DNA from: JANQOH01 sp965243325
Lineage (GTDB): Bacteria > Pseudomonadota > Alphaproteobacteria > UBA7887
Length of the DNA: 64,000 nucleotides
Assembly (NCBI GenBank): GCA_965243325.1
Contig: CBDEUQ010000003.1
Span: 3,286,001 to 3,350,000, forward strand
Direction: 5' to 3'
Part shown: in pieces, positions 1 through 7,798 of the stretch
Position numbering within the stretch: position 1 is the first letter of the stretch
How the letters are laid out: each line of letters opens with the position of its first letter
Translations under genes and position numbers: made by a program
The notes under the pieces: model-generated
Database searches by the model: none
Told to the model about the DNA's origin: nothing
Seen by the model: only the letters and a program-made list of their open reading frames with translations

Positions 1-561
1 GTCGAGCACCACCTGGTCGAGCGGGTCGTAGACCAGCCCCACCGGCAGAGGAAGCTTCAACTCCCCGCGCTTGGCCGCGTTGAGCGTCCCGCCGCGCAGC
101 CGGGCGCGCATCATGTGCAGCTCTGCCTCGCTCATCGTGCCTTTAAGCCCCAGCAGGAGCCGGTCATTGAAGTCGACGGGATCGTAGACGCCGTCCTCGT
201 CGAGGATCAGTGTCTCGCTCAGCGCGCAGAGCTCGATCAGCCGATGCCAGTCGGTGGAGTTGCGCGCGAGACGGCTGACCTCGAGCCCGAGCACGATGCC
301 GGCCCGGCCCATGCCGACCTCGGCGACCAGGTGCTGGAACCCCTCGCGGTCGCTGTCGGCGCCAGAGAGGCCGAGATCGCGGTCGATCACGACGATGTTC
401 TCGGTCGGCCAGCCCAGCGCCACGGCGCGCTCCCGCAGCGCGTACTGGCGGCGCGTGCTCTCGCCATGGTCGAACACCTGCTGCAGGCTTGACTGGCGCA
501 CGTACAAGTAGGCATCGCGGCTCAGATGGCCCGTATCCACCTTCTGATGGGCGCTGCTCAT
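1..561 (-). CDS. Serine site-specific recombinase (partial, N-terminal 187 residues)
   Basis: The visible part is a resolvase/invertase catalytic domain. It has the YVRQSS signature with arginine 22 and the probable nucleophilic serine 24, then LEVSRLARN near residues 93-101 with the conserved SRLAR arginines, and an MSEAELHMM segment typical of the start of helix E. The reading frame is still open at position 1, so the DNA-binding recombinase domain, if present, lies outside. This family cuts and rejoins DNA through a phosphoserine link and moves or inverts elements. The start ATG at 559-561 overlaps the stop of the upstream small gene (ATGA), which suggests translational coupling. Confidence 0.85.
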   Translation of the reverse strand, partial: MSSAHQKVDTGHLSRDAYLYVRQSSLQQVFDHGESTRRQYALRERAVALGWPTENIVVIDRDLGLSGADSDREGFQHLVAEVGMGRAGIVLGLEVSRLARNSTDWHRLIELCALSETLILDEDGVYDPVDFNDRLLLGLKGTMSEAELHMMRARLRGGTLNAAKRGELKLPLPVGLVYDPLDQVVLD

Positions 562-863
562 GCCGGCTTTCCTTCCATATGGCCGTTGAGCATGGCGATC
601 AGAATGTCGATCGCCGACGTCTCGACCCCGGTGGGCAACGGCCCGGGCGCGGCCCCCGCGCACGCGGCCGCCGGCGGGGCGGGCAGCGCGGCGAAGGCAT
701 GCAGCCAGGCCGCGACGCCGCGCAACGCCACCACGCCGCTTCCGTGGCGGTCGTGGACGGCGCCGGGCTCGACGGCATGACGGCGCATCCGTTCGTACCC
801 CTGTCCGTAGGCCGAAGGCTCCGCCGCCGGGAGCGCGGTGCAGGGTGGGTTGTGCATCGTCAT
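558..863 (-). CDS. Small protein between HTH regulator and recombinase, function unknown
   Basis: A 101-residue frame begins with MTMHNPPCTALPAAEPSAYG and ends EGKPA. It is alanine/proline rich with no motif I recognise. It is believable as a gene because its ATG overlaps the stop of the HTH gene and its stop overlaps the recombinase ATG, giving a tight three-gene unit. An uninterrupted A7 run lies just upstream on the coding strand (866-872), so a -1 slip would fuse the HTH protein to this one. It may be a recombination directionality or accessory factor; this is inferred from position only. Confidence 0.6.
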   Translation of the reverse strand: MTMHNPPCTALPAAEPSAYGQGYERMRRHAVEPGAVHDRHGSGVVALRGVAAWLHAFAALPAPPAAACAGAAPGPLPTGVETSAIDILIAMLNGHMEGKPA

Positions 864-1318
864 CGTTTTTTTCCCCGCGCCAGGGCGCGGTCGATGCTGC
901 TGCGATGGACCGAGACGCCGAAGCGGTCGCGCACCAGCTCGACCATCTCGGCGGCGGTCAGCTCCGGCCGTTCGCTCTTCGCCGCCCGCAGCGCCTCGAC
1001 CACCTCGTCGCTGAGCTTGTGGGGCCGGCGCGGTCCCGGCCGGTCCGGCAGCAGGCCCGGCAGGCCGCCGGCCTCCCATGCGCGCTGCGCCTGATACCAG
1101 GTCGGCCGCGAGACGCCGAAGCTGGCGGCGGCGTGGCTCACTGGCACGCCGTCTTCGCGCACCCGGCGCAGCATCTCGTACTTGACCTGGAGCAGATCGC
1201 GCGGGTCGAAGAACGCATTGGACACGAACAGCTCGTCGCGCACCGCCTCCGCGTTCGGGTTCAGGCAGCCATGCTCCTTGAGGGCGCGGGTCTTGGCGTC
1301 GGCGGGGCGTCTGGCCAT
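860..1318 (-). CDS. Helix-turn-helix DNA-binding protein of the recombinase element
   Basis: The product is 152 residues and starts MARRPADAKTRALKEHG. The middle, about residues 45-75, reads as a homeodomain-like HTH (VSHAAASFGVSRPTWYQAQ), with basic residues after it and a second HTH-like stretch near 115-145 (LTAAEMVELVRDRFGVSVH). Two such helices are typical of IS-type helix-turn-helix proteins. It is the first gene of the recombinase operon and may bind the element ends or regulate its own promoter. The gene ends in AAAAAAACGATGA, in which the stop overlaps the next ATG. The operon context makes a transposition or regulatory role likely; the target is unknown. Confidence 0.75.
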   Translation of the reverse strand: MARRPADAKTRALKEHGCLNPNAEAVRDELFVSNAFFDPRDLLQVKYEMLRRVREDGVPVSHAAASFGVSRPTWYQAQRAWEAGGLPGLLPDRPGPRRPHKLSDEVVEALRAAKSERPELTAAEMVELVRDRFGVSVHRSSIDRALARGKKR

Positions 1319-1351
1319 GGCGCGGGCTCCGTCGGAAAAGGAATGTAAGTA

Positions 1352-1381
1352 TATTTATGCACATTCCCAACGCCGTATCAA
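1352..1381 (-). promoter_or_regulatory. Probable sigma-70 promoter for the recombinase operon
   Basis: Read on the minus strand there is TTGATA (1376-1381), an 18-bp spacer, then TAAATA (1352-1357), about 34 bases upstream of the HTH ATG. The surrounding 1,320-1,500 stretch is clearly richer in A+T than its neighbours and has no other gene. This is a consensus match only. Confidence 0.45.
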
Positions 1382-1500
1382 CCCCTTTCTTCCTCTTTAT
1401 GATCGGAAACTCCATGCTATACTTCACATAATAGCCAGAAGACGCCGTCTTCCTGGCCGTCAAGATGCCCTGTATTCCCCGTTTATGTGCAAAAACATTC

Positions 1501-1806
1501 TTACACATTCGGCAAAATCTCCTTGACAGTCTCCGCCCCGTTATCGTTCTCCCGCACGGTGCGGTCGTCCCCATCCAGGCTGTCCAGCAATGCCGCCAGC
1601 GCAAACAGGTCCGAGAGGCGGAACGCCGACCGGCCCGCCGACACGCGCACAAACGGATCCTCGTCCGCTACGCTGGTCCAAGCCTGTCGGATGCTGCGCA
1701 GCGTCCCGTCGTCACTTGGGTATCGAAGCCACGCCACTCCCATGATCGTCCAGTTCTCAATCAGCTCGAACTCGCGCCCGTGAAGAGGATGAAACGGGTG
1801 CGTCAC
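1501..1806 (-). CDS. DUF5372-like small protein
   Basis: The protein is 101 residues, starting MTHPFHPLHGREFELIENW, with a central DPFVRVSAGRSAFRLSDLF segment. From memory this pattern is that of the short DUF5372 proteins that accompany recombinase/transposase cassettes. The N-terminal HPFHPLHGREFEL block and the SAGRSAFR block are the strongest resemblances. No catalytic motif is visible and the function is unknown. It lies 180 bases upstream of the HTH-recombinase operon on the same strand, and probably belongs to the same element. Confidence 0.65.
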   Translation of the reverse strand: MTHPFHPLHGREFELIENWTIMGVAWLRYPSDDGTLRSIRQAWTSVADEDPFVRVSAGRSAFRLSDLFALAALLDSLDGDDRTVRENDNGAETVKEILPNV

Positions 1807-1856
1807 CCGAAACCGCCGACCCTCAACGCATCTTGAGCGTGCAGTTGACCGTGTAA

Positions 1857-2561
1857 TCCCGGCGGCAGGCGAAACGCACGCTCCATCACGAGCGCCGCGC
1901 CGCCGGGTTATGCGTCAAATGCGCGACGCCCGCGCCGGACGGCAAGGCGTATTGCGACCCCTGCGCCAAGGCCCGCTCCGGGCGCCGGAACCACGAGGCG
2001 ACACGGGAAGCCGACCGCCGCCGATATTCCGAAAGGCGCGCCAGGGGCGATTGCACGACCTGCGGCAAGCCGGCCAACGGGGCGGCCGAGTGCCGGGCCT
2101 GCTGCGACGCCGCCCGCGCCCGCTACCGTGCCCGGAAAGCCGCCGGGGTCTGCGTCAAGTGCAAGACGCCCACTTTCGGCGGCGCTACCTGTTGCGCGCC
2201 CTGCGCCGTCGCCAATCGAAGGCGGCGCAACCGCGAGGCGGAATATGCCGCCCGCCGCGCCCGCTACGCCGACCGGAAGGCCAGGGGCCGCTGCGTCGAG
2301 TGCGAGGCGCCGTCGCCGGGGGTCGCCCGCTGCGAGCCCTGTTCGCGCAGGCACCGCGAGGGCTCGGGGGCGTTTCGCGGCATCCCGGTCTGGGACCCGA
2401 GCTGGACGGTGATCGAGATCGCCTCCGGCCGCGAGCACGGTCCCTATGACAGCGAGGCCGACGTGGCGCTCTGCCTCGCCTTCGAGAAGCTCGCGCGCCA
2501 CGAGGTCGAGGTGCTGTGCGACGCCTCGCCGATGAGTTCGTACACGGCCCCGCCTTGGTGA
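1857..2561 (+). pseudogene. Zinc-ribbon repeat protein, 5' end lost
   Basis: An open frame from just after the TAA at 1854 to the TGA at 2559-2561 encodes three or four repeats of a CxxC...CxxC unit (CVKCATP/CDPC, CTTC/CRACC, CVKCKTP/CAPC, CVECEAP/CEPC), each followed by an Arg-rich RARYRARK-type helix. A C-terminal region of about 60 residues (VWDPSWTVIEIASGREHGPY) follows. Such proteins are common on alphaproteobacterial conjugative elements and probably bind nucleic acid. There is no ATG, GTG or TTG before the first repeat, so the start has been removed. The cut lies next to the recombinase element, which is the likely cause. Confidence 0.6.
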
Positions 2562-2686
2562 GCCGGCGGCCGCGCGGCGGGGGCCATTCCCCGCTGCGCT
2601 GCCGGCCCGCCGTCCGCTGCCCCCCATACGTATCGCCGGCCGGACGCCCGCCGCTCCGGCCGGCCCCACGAAAGGAGCAACCGCCA

Positions 2687-2953
2687 ATGACCGCCTGCAT
2701 CCCCGACGAACCGATCTATTGCTTTGCTCCCGTCACCGACACGGACGGCGAGCCCCCGCGGATCCGTCTTCTGGTGGAGGGCCTCGGCTTCACCGTCCCA
2801 ACCGCGCTGGTCTGCCTCACCGCCGAAGACGGCCTCCGCGTCGCCGACAGGCTCAACCGCGCCCTCGGTCTCGACCGCGCCGCCTGGACCGCACTCGCCG
2901 AACGCTGCCTGCGCGCCGGCGCCGGCGCCATGAACGGCGCCACCCTGCACTGA
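2687..2953 (+). CDS. Small ICE-cargo protein, unknown function
   Basis: The ATG at 2687 is preceded by AAAGGAG at 2671-2677, which decides this start over the longer open frame. The product is 88 residues: MTACIPDEPIYCFAPVTDTD, then a compact domain with GLGFTVPTALVCLTAEDGLRVADRLNRALG. No transmembrane segment or metal motif is visible. The size, acidic nature and position ahead of ssb are typical of unannotated cargo on conjugative elements. I do not recognise the family. Confidence 0.6.
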   Translation: MTACIPDEPIYCFAPVTDTDGEPPRIRLLVEGLGFTVPTALVCLTAEDGLRVADRLNRALGLDRAAWTALAERCLRAGAGAMNGATLH

Positions 2954-3138
2954 TCCGCGCCCGATGCCGTCGCGGCGCTGCCTGTCCGTCGCGGACGGGG
3001 GCGGAACCGCGTCGGCGTCCGCGCGGGGTTCGGCCGGGAGGTCGAGAGGAGCTTTCGCGGGGGCGTGTCCGGCAGGGCGGCTGGAGGGAGTCCGGTCGCC
3101 TCGATGCCGGGCGCGGCAACGCGAAGGAGGTTTTCGCC

Positions 3139-3381
3139 ATGTTCCTGTCCGACCATTCCACCGACCTGCCCGCCAACACCTTGCTGGCCGCGCTGGGCAT
3201 CGACCCGGCCGCCGTCCGCGAGACGATCGAGGACGAGCGCCAGATGCGGTGTCCCGAACGCCCGGCGGTCTATCCCGAGCACGGTTTCGCCGGCCTCTTC
3301 CCGGAACCGCCGGTGGTGGGCTTCGGCGAGGCCGCGCCCGACGAGCCCTGGGACCCGGCGTCGTCGCTCCCTCCGGCGTGA
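3139..3381 (+). CDS. Small acidic cargo protein, unknown function
   Basis: The ATG at 3139 has a strong AAGGAGG at 3124-3130. The product is 80 residues beginning MFLSDHSTDLPANTLLAALG, acidic and proline-rich towards the end (FPEPPVVGFGEAAPDEPW). I see no known domain. The gene is co-oriented with the upstream small gene and with ssb, so all three may share a transcript. The 2,954-3,138 stretch in front of it holds no other gene that I can support. Confidence 0.55.
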   Translation: MFLSDHSTDLPANTLLAALGIDPAAVRETIEDERQMRCPERPAVYPEHGFAGLFPEPPVVGFGEAAPDEPWDPASSLPPA

Positions 3382-3485
3382 TGGAGGTGGAGGAGCGCTT
3401 GGAGTGGATGAGCGGCGGGGGGCCGGGGGGAGCGATCGTCCCGGCTTCCCGTCGTTCGCAAACCATCGTCAACATCGAGAACTGA
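3381..3485 (+). CDS. Possible 34-residue coupled ORF
   Basis: An ATG at 3381-3383 overlaps the preceding stop (TGATG) and runs to TGA at 3483-3485, giving a peptide starting MEVEERLEWMSGGG. The overlap is the only support. It may equally be leader sequence of ssb, whose ribosome-binding site GAAGGAG begins right at its end. Confidence 0.2.
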   Translation: MEVEERLEWMSGGGPGGAIVPASRRSQTIVNIEN

Positions 3486-3497
3486 AGGAGCATCGTC

Positions 3498-3965
3498 ATG
3501 AGCTTCGGAATGAACCGCGTCGAACTGATCGGCCGCCTGGGCGCCGACGTCATCGTCAACAACCTCGCCAGCGGCGGCCGTGTCGCCAATCTGAGCATCG
3601 CGACCGACGAGAGCTTCCTGGACAAGAATTCCGGGCAGCGCCAGGACCGCACGGAATGGCACCGGGTCGTGACCTTCCAGCCCGGCCTGATCGACATGCT
3701 GGTGCGCCATGCGAAGAAGGGCCGCCTGATCCACGCCGAGGGCAAGCTCAAGACCCGCCGGTGGAAGAAGGACGGCGAGGACTCGGAGCGCTTCTCCACC
3801 GAGATCCTGGTCGTGCCCGGCCACAAAATTCAATTCCTGGACAAGCCCGCCGGCGCGAACGGCAACGGCACCCGGGCCGCGTCGGGGACCGCCCAGCCGT
3901 CGGCGAACGGCGAGGCGATGCCGGCCGGCGACGATGACGGGCTGGGCCAGGAAATCCCGTTCTAG
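3498..3965 (+). CDS. ssb: Single-stranded DNA-binding protein
   Basis: The product is 155 residues. It opens with MNRVELIGRLGADVIVNNLASG, followed by the OB-fold strand pattern and the TEWHRVVTFQPGLIDML and GRLIHAEGKLKTRRW blocks typical of SSB (about residues 50-90). A Gly/Pro/Ala-rich linker follows. The acidic tail ends DDGLGQEIPF, matching the conserved C-terminal tip that recruits repair and replication partners. The start has AAGGAG upstream. SSB copies are common on conjugative elements, where they protect transferred single strands; the neighbouring relaxase module supports this. The sequence differs from a typical housekeeping SSB in having a short linker. Confidence 0.93.
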   Translation: MSFGMNRVELIGRLGADVIVNNLASGGRVANLSIATDESFLDKNSGQRQDRTEWHRVVTFQPGLIDMLVRHAKKGRLIHAEGKLKTRRWKKDGEDSERFSTEILVVPGHKIQFLDKPAGANGNGTRAASGTAQPSANGEAMPAGDDDGLGQEIPF

Positions 3966-4110
3966 ATCCGTCTCTCCCCTCCCTCCCAACTCTGGCGGCT
4001 GCTGTTTCGGCGGCCGCCATTTTTTCTGCCGCGGGTCCGGAGTCCGCCGCCGCGCCAAGAGGGGAGAAAAGCAGCGAGGAGGGCAAGCCGTTCTGGACGA
4101 GGAGGGAGTC

Positions 4111-4445
4111 ATGGAGGCCGTCATCAACCTGAAGCGCGAGCCGAGGCTGCGGGAGGAGTTCGAATATGCGCACGTCGTCAACAACACCGTGCTGGTCGAC
4201 CGCCGCACCCGGTGGGCAACCCGTGGCGCGTGGGCCGCGACGGGACCCGCGAGGAAGTCATCGCCTGCTACCGCGCCGATCTGTGGCGCCGCATCCGCGC
4301 GGGCGAAGTCGCGCTGGAGGAGCTCGCCGCGCTCGACGGATGCTGGCTGGCGTGCTGGTGCGATCCCGAACCGTGCCACGGCCATGTGCTCGCCCGCGCA
4401 GCCGCCTGGGCCTCCGGGCAACTGGCGGAGCGGACCGATGGCTGA
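4111..4445 (+). pseudogene. DUF4326-family gene with a one-base frameshift
   Basis: Frame 1 from the ATG at 4111 (after GAGGAGGGAG) gives MEAVINLKREPRLREEF up to VDRRTRW near 4213. Frame 3 then continues with GNPWRVGRDGTREEVIACYR and CWCDPEPCHGHVLA to the stop at 4443-4445. Together these make the usual DUF4326 order: N-terminal VVNLKRE, central WGNPxxVGRDGTREE, C-terminal CWCxPxPCHGD. The join needs one extra G in the GGG at 4214-4216. It is either a real inactivating deletion or a sequencing error in a G run. DUF4326 proteins are small cysteine-containing proteins of phages and mobile elements; their activity is not established. Confidence 0.7.
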
Positions 4446-4529
4446 CGCGACATCGTGCATCCCCTCGACCGCCGTGCCAAGCCGAACCGCCCATGAGGTC
4501 CGTGCAGGTGGAGAGATATTCGCCTCCAG

Positions 4530-4786
4530 ACGTGATCGTTCATTGTGCCATGTGTGCTCTCTGCGACAACCGGCTTCGCCGGTCCTCCGCTCCGCTCCGG
4601 CGCGGGGAGGTTCCGCTAGGCGCCGCGACAGGGCGACCGTGGCTCAGGCCCAAGTTCCGCCAGGGCTCGTTCCTCGCCAGGCTCCACTAGGGCCTTGCGC
4701 CCGCACCACTCGCCCCGCCGCAACGCCGAGCTCCACCAACCCCGCGTGTCTCCGTTGCGCGCACATGTCCCAAAGAACAATCACGT
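4530..4786. repeat. Pair of 28-bp imperfect inverted repeats enclosing hairpins
   Basis: The 28 bases at 4530-4557 match the reverse complement of 4759-4786 at 23 positions (left arm begins ACGTGATCGTTCATTG). Between them are two local stems: CCGGC/GCCGG near 4570-4582 and CCTCC/GGAGG near 4583-4609. The interval 4446-4833 contains no gene that I can support. The arrangement fits a small non-autonomous element, an origin of transfer, or the control region of the DUF2493 gene downstream; the sequence does not decide. Confidence 0.5.
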
Positions 4787-4833
4787 CGGGGATCGGCCCC
4801 AGCGTGCAACAACCGATCGCATAGGAGACCGAC

Positions 4834-5760
4834 ATGAACATCATCGAGAACATCGACACCATCGAAGCGGGCGCGCAGTCCGTCACCGCGACCGTCTGCG
4901 ACAACGCCGCCCTGTTCGGCGCGGCGCCCGAGCGCGACGAGTTCGATACCCGCGAGATCTGGGACGCCGACGACGCCATCGATGCGGTGAGCGAAGCGTT
5001 CCGCATCCTGGCCGAGGGCGTCGCGCCGGACGGAACCCAGCTTGCCGACGAGCGCGAGAGCCTGCTCTGGGGGTTCGTGAACATGCTCGACAGCCAGACC
5101 AACCGCCTCGACCGCGCCGCCGACAAGCTGATGCCCGAACTGCGCGACCTCCAGCGCGCCCAGGACGGCACCGAGATCAAGTCCCTCGAACTGGAGATGA
5201 CCACCCATCGCGCGCAGTGCCTCACCGACCGACGCGACGCCTTCGAGACCATGCGCGACCAGGCCGCCGAACGGTATCGCGCGGAGACCGGCAACGTCTG
5301 GCGTCCGAGGCGCGGATCGCATGTATCGCAGACCGGCACGCTGACCTCGGCCAGCATCGACGCCCGCGATTTCGCCCGCGCGAGGCAGGACCGCAAGACC
5401 GCCGCGCATCTGCCGCAGGGAACGCTCGTCGCCATCGCCGGCGGCAAGGACGTCGCCGACCCGGCCGCCGTGATCGCCATGCTCGACAGGACCCGCGCCA
5501 AGCACGCCGACATGGTGCTCGTCCACGGCGGCGGTCCCGGCGTCGAGAAGATCGCCGCGCGCTGGGCCGAACGCAACGGCGTCCACCAGGTCGTCTGCAA
5601 GCCCGATTGGGACCGCCACGGACGCGCCGCCCCGTTCCGCCGCAACGAGGAGCTGCTGAACCTTCTGCCGAAGGGCGTGATCGCGTTCCCCGGCAGCGGC
5701 ATCACCGAGAACCTCGTGGACCGCGCCCGGCAGATGGGCATCCCGGTCTGCCGCGCCTGA
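4834..5760 (+). CDS. DUF2493 (SLOG-type nucleotide-binding) protein
   Basis: This 308-residue protein has an N-terminal half of about 190 residues, rich in charged helices. Its C-terminal domain is of the DUF2493/YspA kind: TLVAIAGGKDVADPAAVIAML, then MVLVHGGGPGVEKIAARWAERNGV, KPDWDRHGRAAPFRRNEELL and VIAFPGSGITENLVDRARQMG. These are the Rossmann-like glycine loops of the SLOG superfamily, which bind nucleotides or their derivatives. An ATG with GGAGACC upstream starts the frame. Such genes are common on conjugative elements near ssb, and their role there is not known. A rho-independent terminator follows 15 bases after the stop. Confidence 0.8.
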   Translation: MNIIENIDTIEAGAQSVTATVCDNAALFGAAPERDEFDTREIWDADDAIDAVSEAFRILAEGVAPDGTQLADERESLLWGFVNMLDSQTNRLDRAADKLMPELRDLQRAQDGTEIKSLELEMTTHRAQCLTDRRDAFETMRDQAAERYRAETGNVWRPRRGSHVSQTGTLTSASIDARDFARARQDRKTAAHLPQGTLVAIAGGKDVADPAAVIAMLDRTRAKHADMVLVHGGGPGVEKIAARWAERNGVHQVVCKPDWDRHGRAAPFRRNEELLNLLPKGVIAFPGSGITENLVDRARQMGIPVCRA

Positions 5761-5774
5761 CCGCAGTACCTAGC

Positions 5775-5825
5775 GGGCCGCGCCGTCATCCCCGCAGCGG
5801 GACGGCGGCGCGGCCCGTTTCGTTT
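5775..5825 (+). terminator. Rho-independent terminator after the DUF2493 gene
   Basis: GGGCCGCGCCGTC (5775-5787) pairs with GACGGCGGCGCGGCCC (5801-5816) with one bulge, and GTTTCGTTT follows. It sits directly after the gene's stop. Confidence 0.7.
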
Positions 5826-6607
5826 CCGACCGACGGCGTTGCGGCGGCGCCGTCTTCCTCGCGCGCGCTTCGCGCCGCGCTCGCCGGGCGATGCCTGCCC
5901 CCGGACCACGATCCGGGGGATTCGCCGATCACCAGTGCGTTCGCTGCCGCTCACACCGATCCGCTCGCGCTACTCGCTCCCACCCTCGGCGCTGTCGGCG
6001 ATCATGATCGCCGACTTGATCGCCACGGCGGACACCGCGACGGGACTCGCGATCGCCCGTCCTGTCGGTCGCCTCCGCACCATGCTTCGCATAGCGCGTC
6101 GGCTAATGCGCCGATCATCGTGCACGACACGATGCACGGCGCTGGTGACCATGGTCGCGGTCGTCATCGCGATCATCGCGCGCGTCGCCGTTGCCGGCCT
6201 CCACAGAACCCGATGCAGGTGCGACCGGCATCGGGCGGGTTCCACCATCGGCGCCTCCGTCACCTCGCCGGGCGCGACCGTCCCGGTTCGTGACGGCACG
6301 CCCCGCCGCTCAGCGCCGCGGCGGCTTCACCCTGCCGGGTTCTCCGGCGTCCATTCCCCCTTGGAAAATTCAGCAGATTCATGGCCTCTGACCCGCCGGG
6401 GCGGGCTTTGGAACCACACCGGAACGCACCCAGGGTGCCTTCCCTGCCTCCGCCCGCCATCGCATGAATAGCCGGAAAACCCTGCAATAGCAGAGCGTTA
6501 CGGTTCCACCGGTCCCGCGCCGCCTCGCGGCATCCCCGACGAAACGCCGCTGCGGCTGCTTCCTTGACTACCAGTCAGCCGCGCGGTCCGAACCGGGAGC
6601 CACGACC
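5826..6607. other. Gene-poor, palindrome-rich interval upstream of the tandem integrases
   Basis: No frame here reads as a plausible protein; the long open frames on both strands are low-complexity. The stretch holds an exact 22-bp palindrome at 5994-6015 (half GTCGGCGATCA) and further short palindromes up to about 6190 (GCGATCGC, CGTGCACG, GACCATGGTC). It also holds a CCCCCGGA...TCCGGGGG stem at about 5888-5910 and, at 6558-6576, a repeat shared with 13271-13289. It looks like regulatory or recombination-site DNA. Confidence 0.45.
6558..6576 (+). repeat. Direct repeat, left copy; candidate attachment or arm site
   Basis: GCTTCCTTGACTACCAGTC here matches 13271-13289 at 17 of 19 positions in the same orientation. 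Flanking GCCGCT on the left and GCCGCGCGG on the right are also shared. It lies 31 bases before the first integrase ATG. Confidence 0.45.
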
Positions 6608-7798
6608 ATGACCGACCGACCCAAATCCACCTTCGCCCGGCGCGTCCGCCTCGCAAAACCCCGAGCTACGAAGTACGAAGTCCGCGACGACATGGTGAGC
6701 GGACTCGCGCTGACCATCCAGCCCACCGGGGTCCGGACCTTCTTCCTCGCCCGCATGGTGCGCGGGCGCAGGCGCTACGCCACCATCGGCAGCGCCGACA
6801 CCATGACGATACCCGAGGCGCGGCGCGAGGCCCGCAAGCTGGTCGCCAGCTACATCGAACCCGCGAAGACGGACAACGGCCCGAGAACGCCGGGTTATCC
6901 GATGGAGGCTTTCGCCGAGGAGTTTCTCCAACGCTACGCGAGGCACTGGAAGCCCAAGACCCTGACGGCCAGCACCTATGTCGTCCGCAACCACATCCTG
7001 CCCGCTTTCGGGCATATGACGGTGGACGCCATCGCCGTCGAGCATGTCCGGGACTGGTTCGCATCCATGGCCGACAGGCCCGGCAACGCCAACCGCGCCA
7101 TGCCCACCCTGTCCGTCATGATGCGCATGGCCGAGCTTTGGGGATACCGCCGCCACAACTCCAATCCCTGCAAGAACACGCGGCGCTACAAAACGCAAGC
7201 CAAGGAGCGGTTCCTGACGGCGGAGGAAATGGCCCGGCTCAACGCCGTGCTGACCCGCGACGAGTTCTGGTGCCCGAACGTCGTCGCCATCGTCCGCCTG
7301 CTGATGCTGACCGGATGCCGCTTCGGCGAGATCGCCGCGCTCGAATGGGACTGGATCAAGGGGAAGCGCATCCATCTTCCCGACTCGAAATCGGGGCCGC
7401 GCACGGTCTGGCTGTCGAGCGCCGCGCGGGCCGTCATCGACGCTATCCCGCGATACAGCGTGGATTGCCCCTATCTCTTTCCCGCCCGTCCGCCGACGCG
7501 GCCCATCGACAACATCGCCTTCCAATGGGATCGCATCCGCACCGAGGCCGAACTGTCCGGCTTGCGGCTTCACGATCTTCGTCACAGTTGGGCGTCCACC
7601 GCCGCCATGAACGGCGTCGGCATGCTGACCATCGCCAAGCTGCTCGGTCACGCGCTGGTGGAGACCACCGAACGCTATGTCCACCTGTCCGACCGCTCGG
7701 TTGCCGAGGCCGCCGACCGGGTGTCCGGGCGCATCGGGGCGGCCTTGGCCGGTAGAGGGACCGTCCGGGAGGGAGGGTGCGATCATGCCGACGGTTGA
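6608..7798 (+). CDS. Tyrosine recombinase/integrase, first of an overlapping pair
   Basis: The product is 396 residues. The N-terminal part (1-85) is an integrase arm-binding module (SGLALTIQPTGVRTFFLARM). Residues 95-185 are the core-binding SAM-like domain. The catalytic domain has arginine 238 in TGCRFGE, H-x-x-R at 322-325 (HDLRHSW), histidine 348 (LLGHALVETT) and the probable nucleophile tyrosine 357 (ERYVHL). All catalytic residues are present, so it should be active. Tyrosine recombinases integrate or excise elements through a 3'-phosphotyrosine link. It overlaps the next integrase by 14 bases, suggesting the two are made and used together. Confidence 0.9.
   Translation: MTDRPKSTFARRVRLAKPRATKYEVRDDMVSGLALTIQPTGVRTFFLARMVRGRRRYATIGSADTMTIPEARREARKLVASYIEPAKTDNGPRTPGYPMEAFAEEFLQRYARHWKPKTLTASTYVVRNHILPAFGHMTVDAIAVEHVRDWFASMADRPGNANRAMPTLSVMMRMAELWGYRRHNSNPCKNTRRYKTQAKERFLTAEEMARLNAVLTRDEFWCPNVVAIVRLLMLTGCRFGEIAALEWDWIKGKRIHLPDSKSGPRTVWLSSAARAVIDAIPRYSVDCPYLFPARPPTRPIDNIAFQWDRIRTEAELSGLRLHDLRHSWASTAAMNGVGMLTIAKLLGHALVETTERYVHLSDRSVAEAADRVSGRIGAALAGRGTVREGGCDHADG

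Larger units (their letters stand above)
1..1850 (-). mobile_element. Serine-recombinase mobile element, right end only
   Basis: Four minus-strand genes form a compact unit: a DUF5372-like protein, an HTH protein, a 101-residue protein and a serine recombinase that runs off the left edge. The last three are joined by ATGA stop/start overlaps at 860-863 and 558-561. The right limit is inferred: a zinc-ribbon reading frame starts without a start codon immediately after an in-frame stop at 1854, as expected if the element landed in that gene. I did not find terminal repeats, and the left end lies outside the window. Confidence 0.55.

Noticed and set aside
558..1652. One 364-residue minus-strand protein across the HTH gene
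   Set aside because: It is a different frame from the HTH gene for most of its length; only its last 101 residues match the coupled small gene.
5839..6471. Possible 210-residue protein on the plus strand, and a 109-residue frame on the minus strand
   Set aside because: Both read as low-complexity repeats of Ala/Ile/Arg without a ribosome-binding site; high G+C keeps stops rare.
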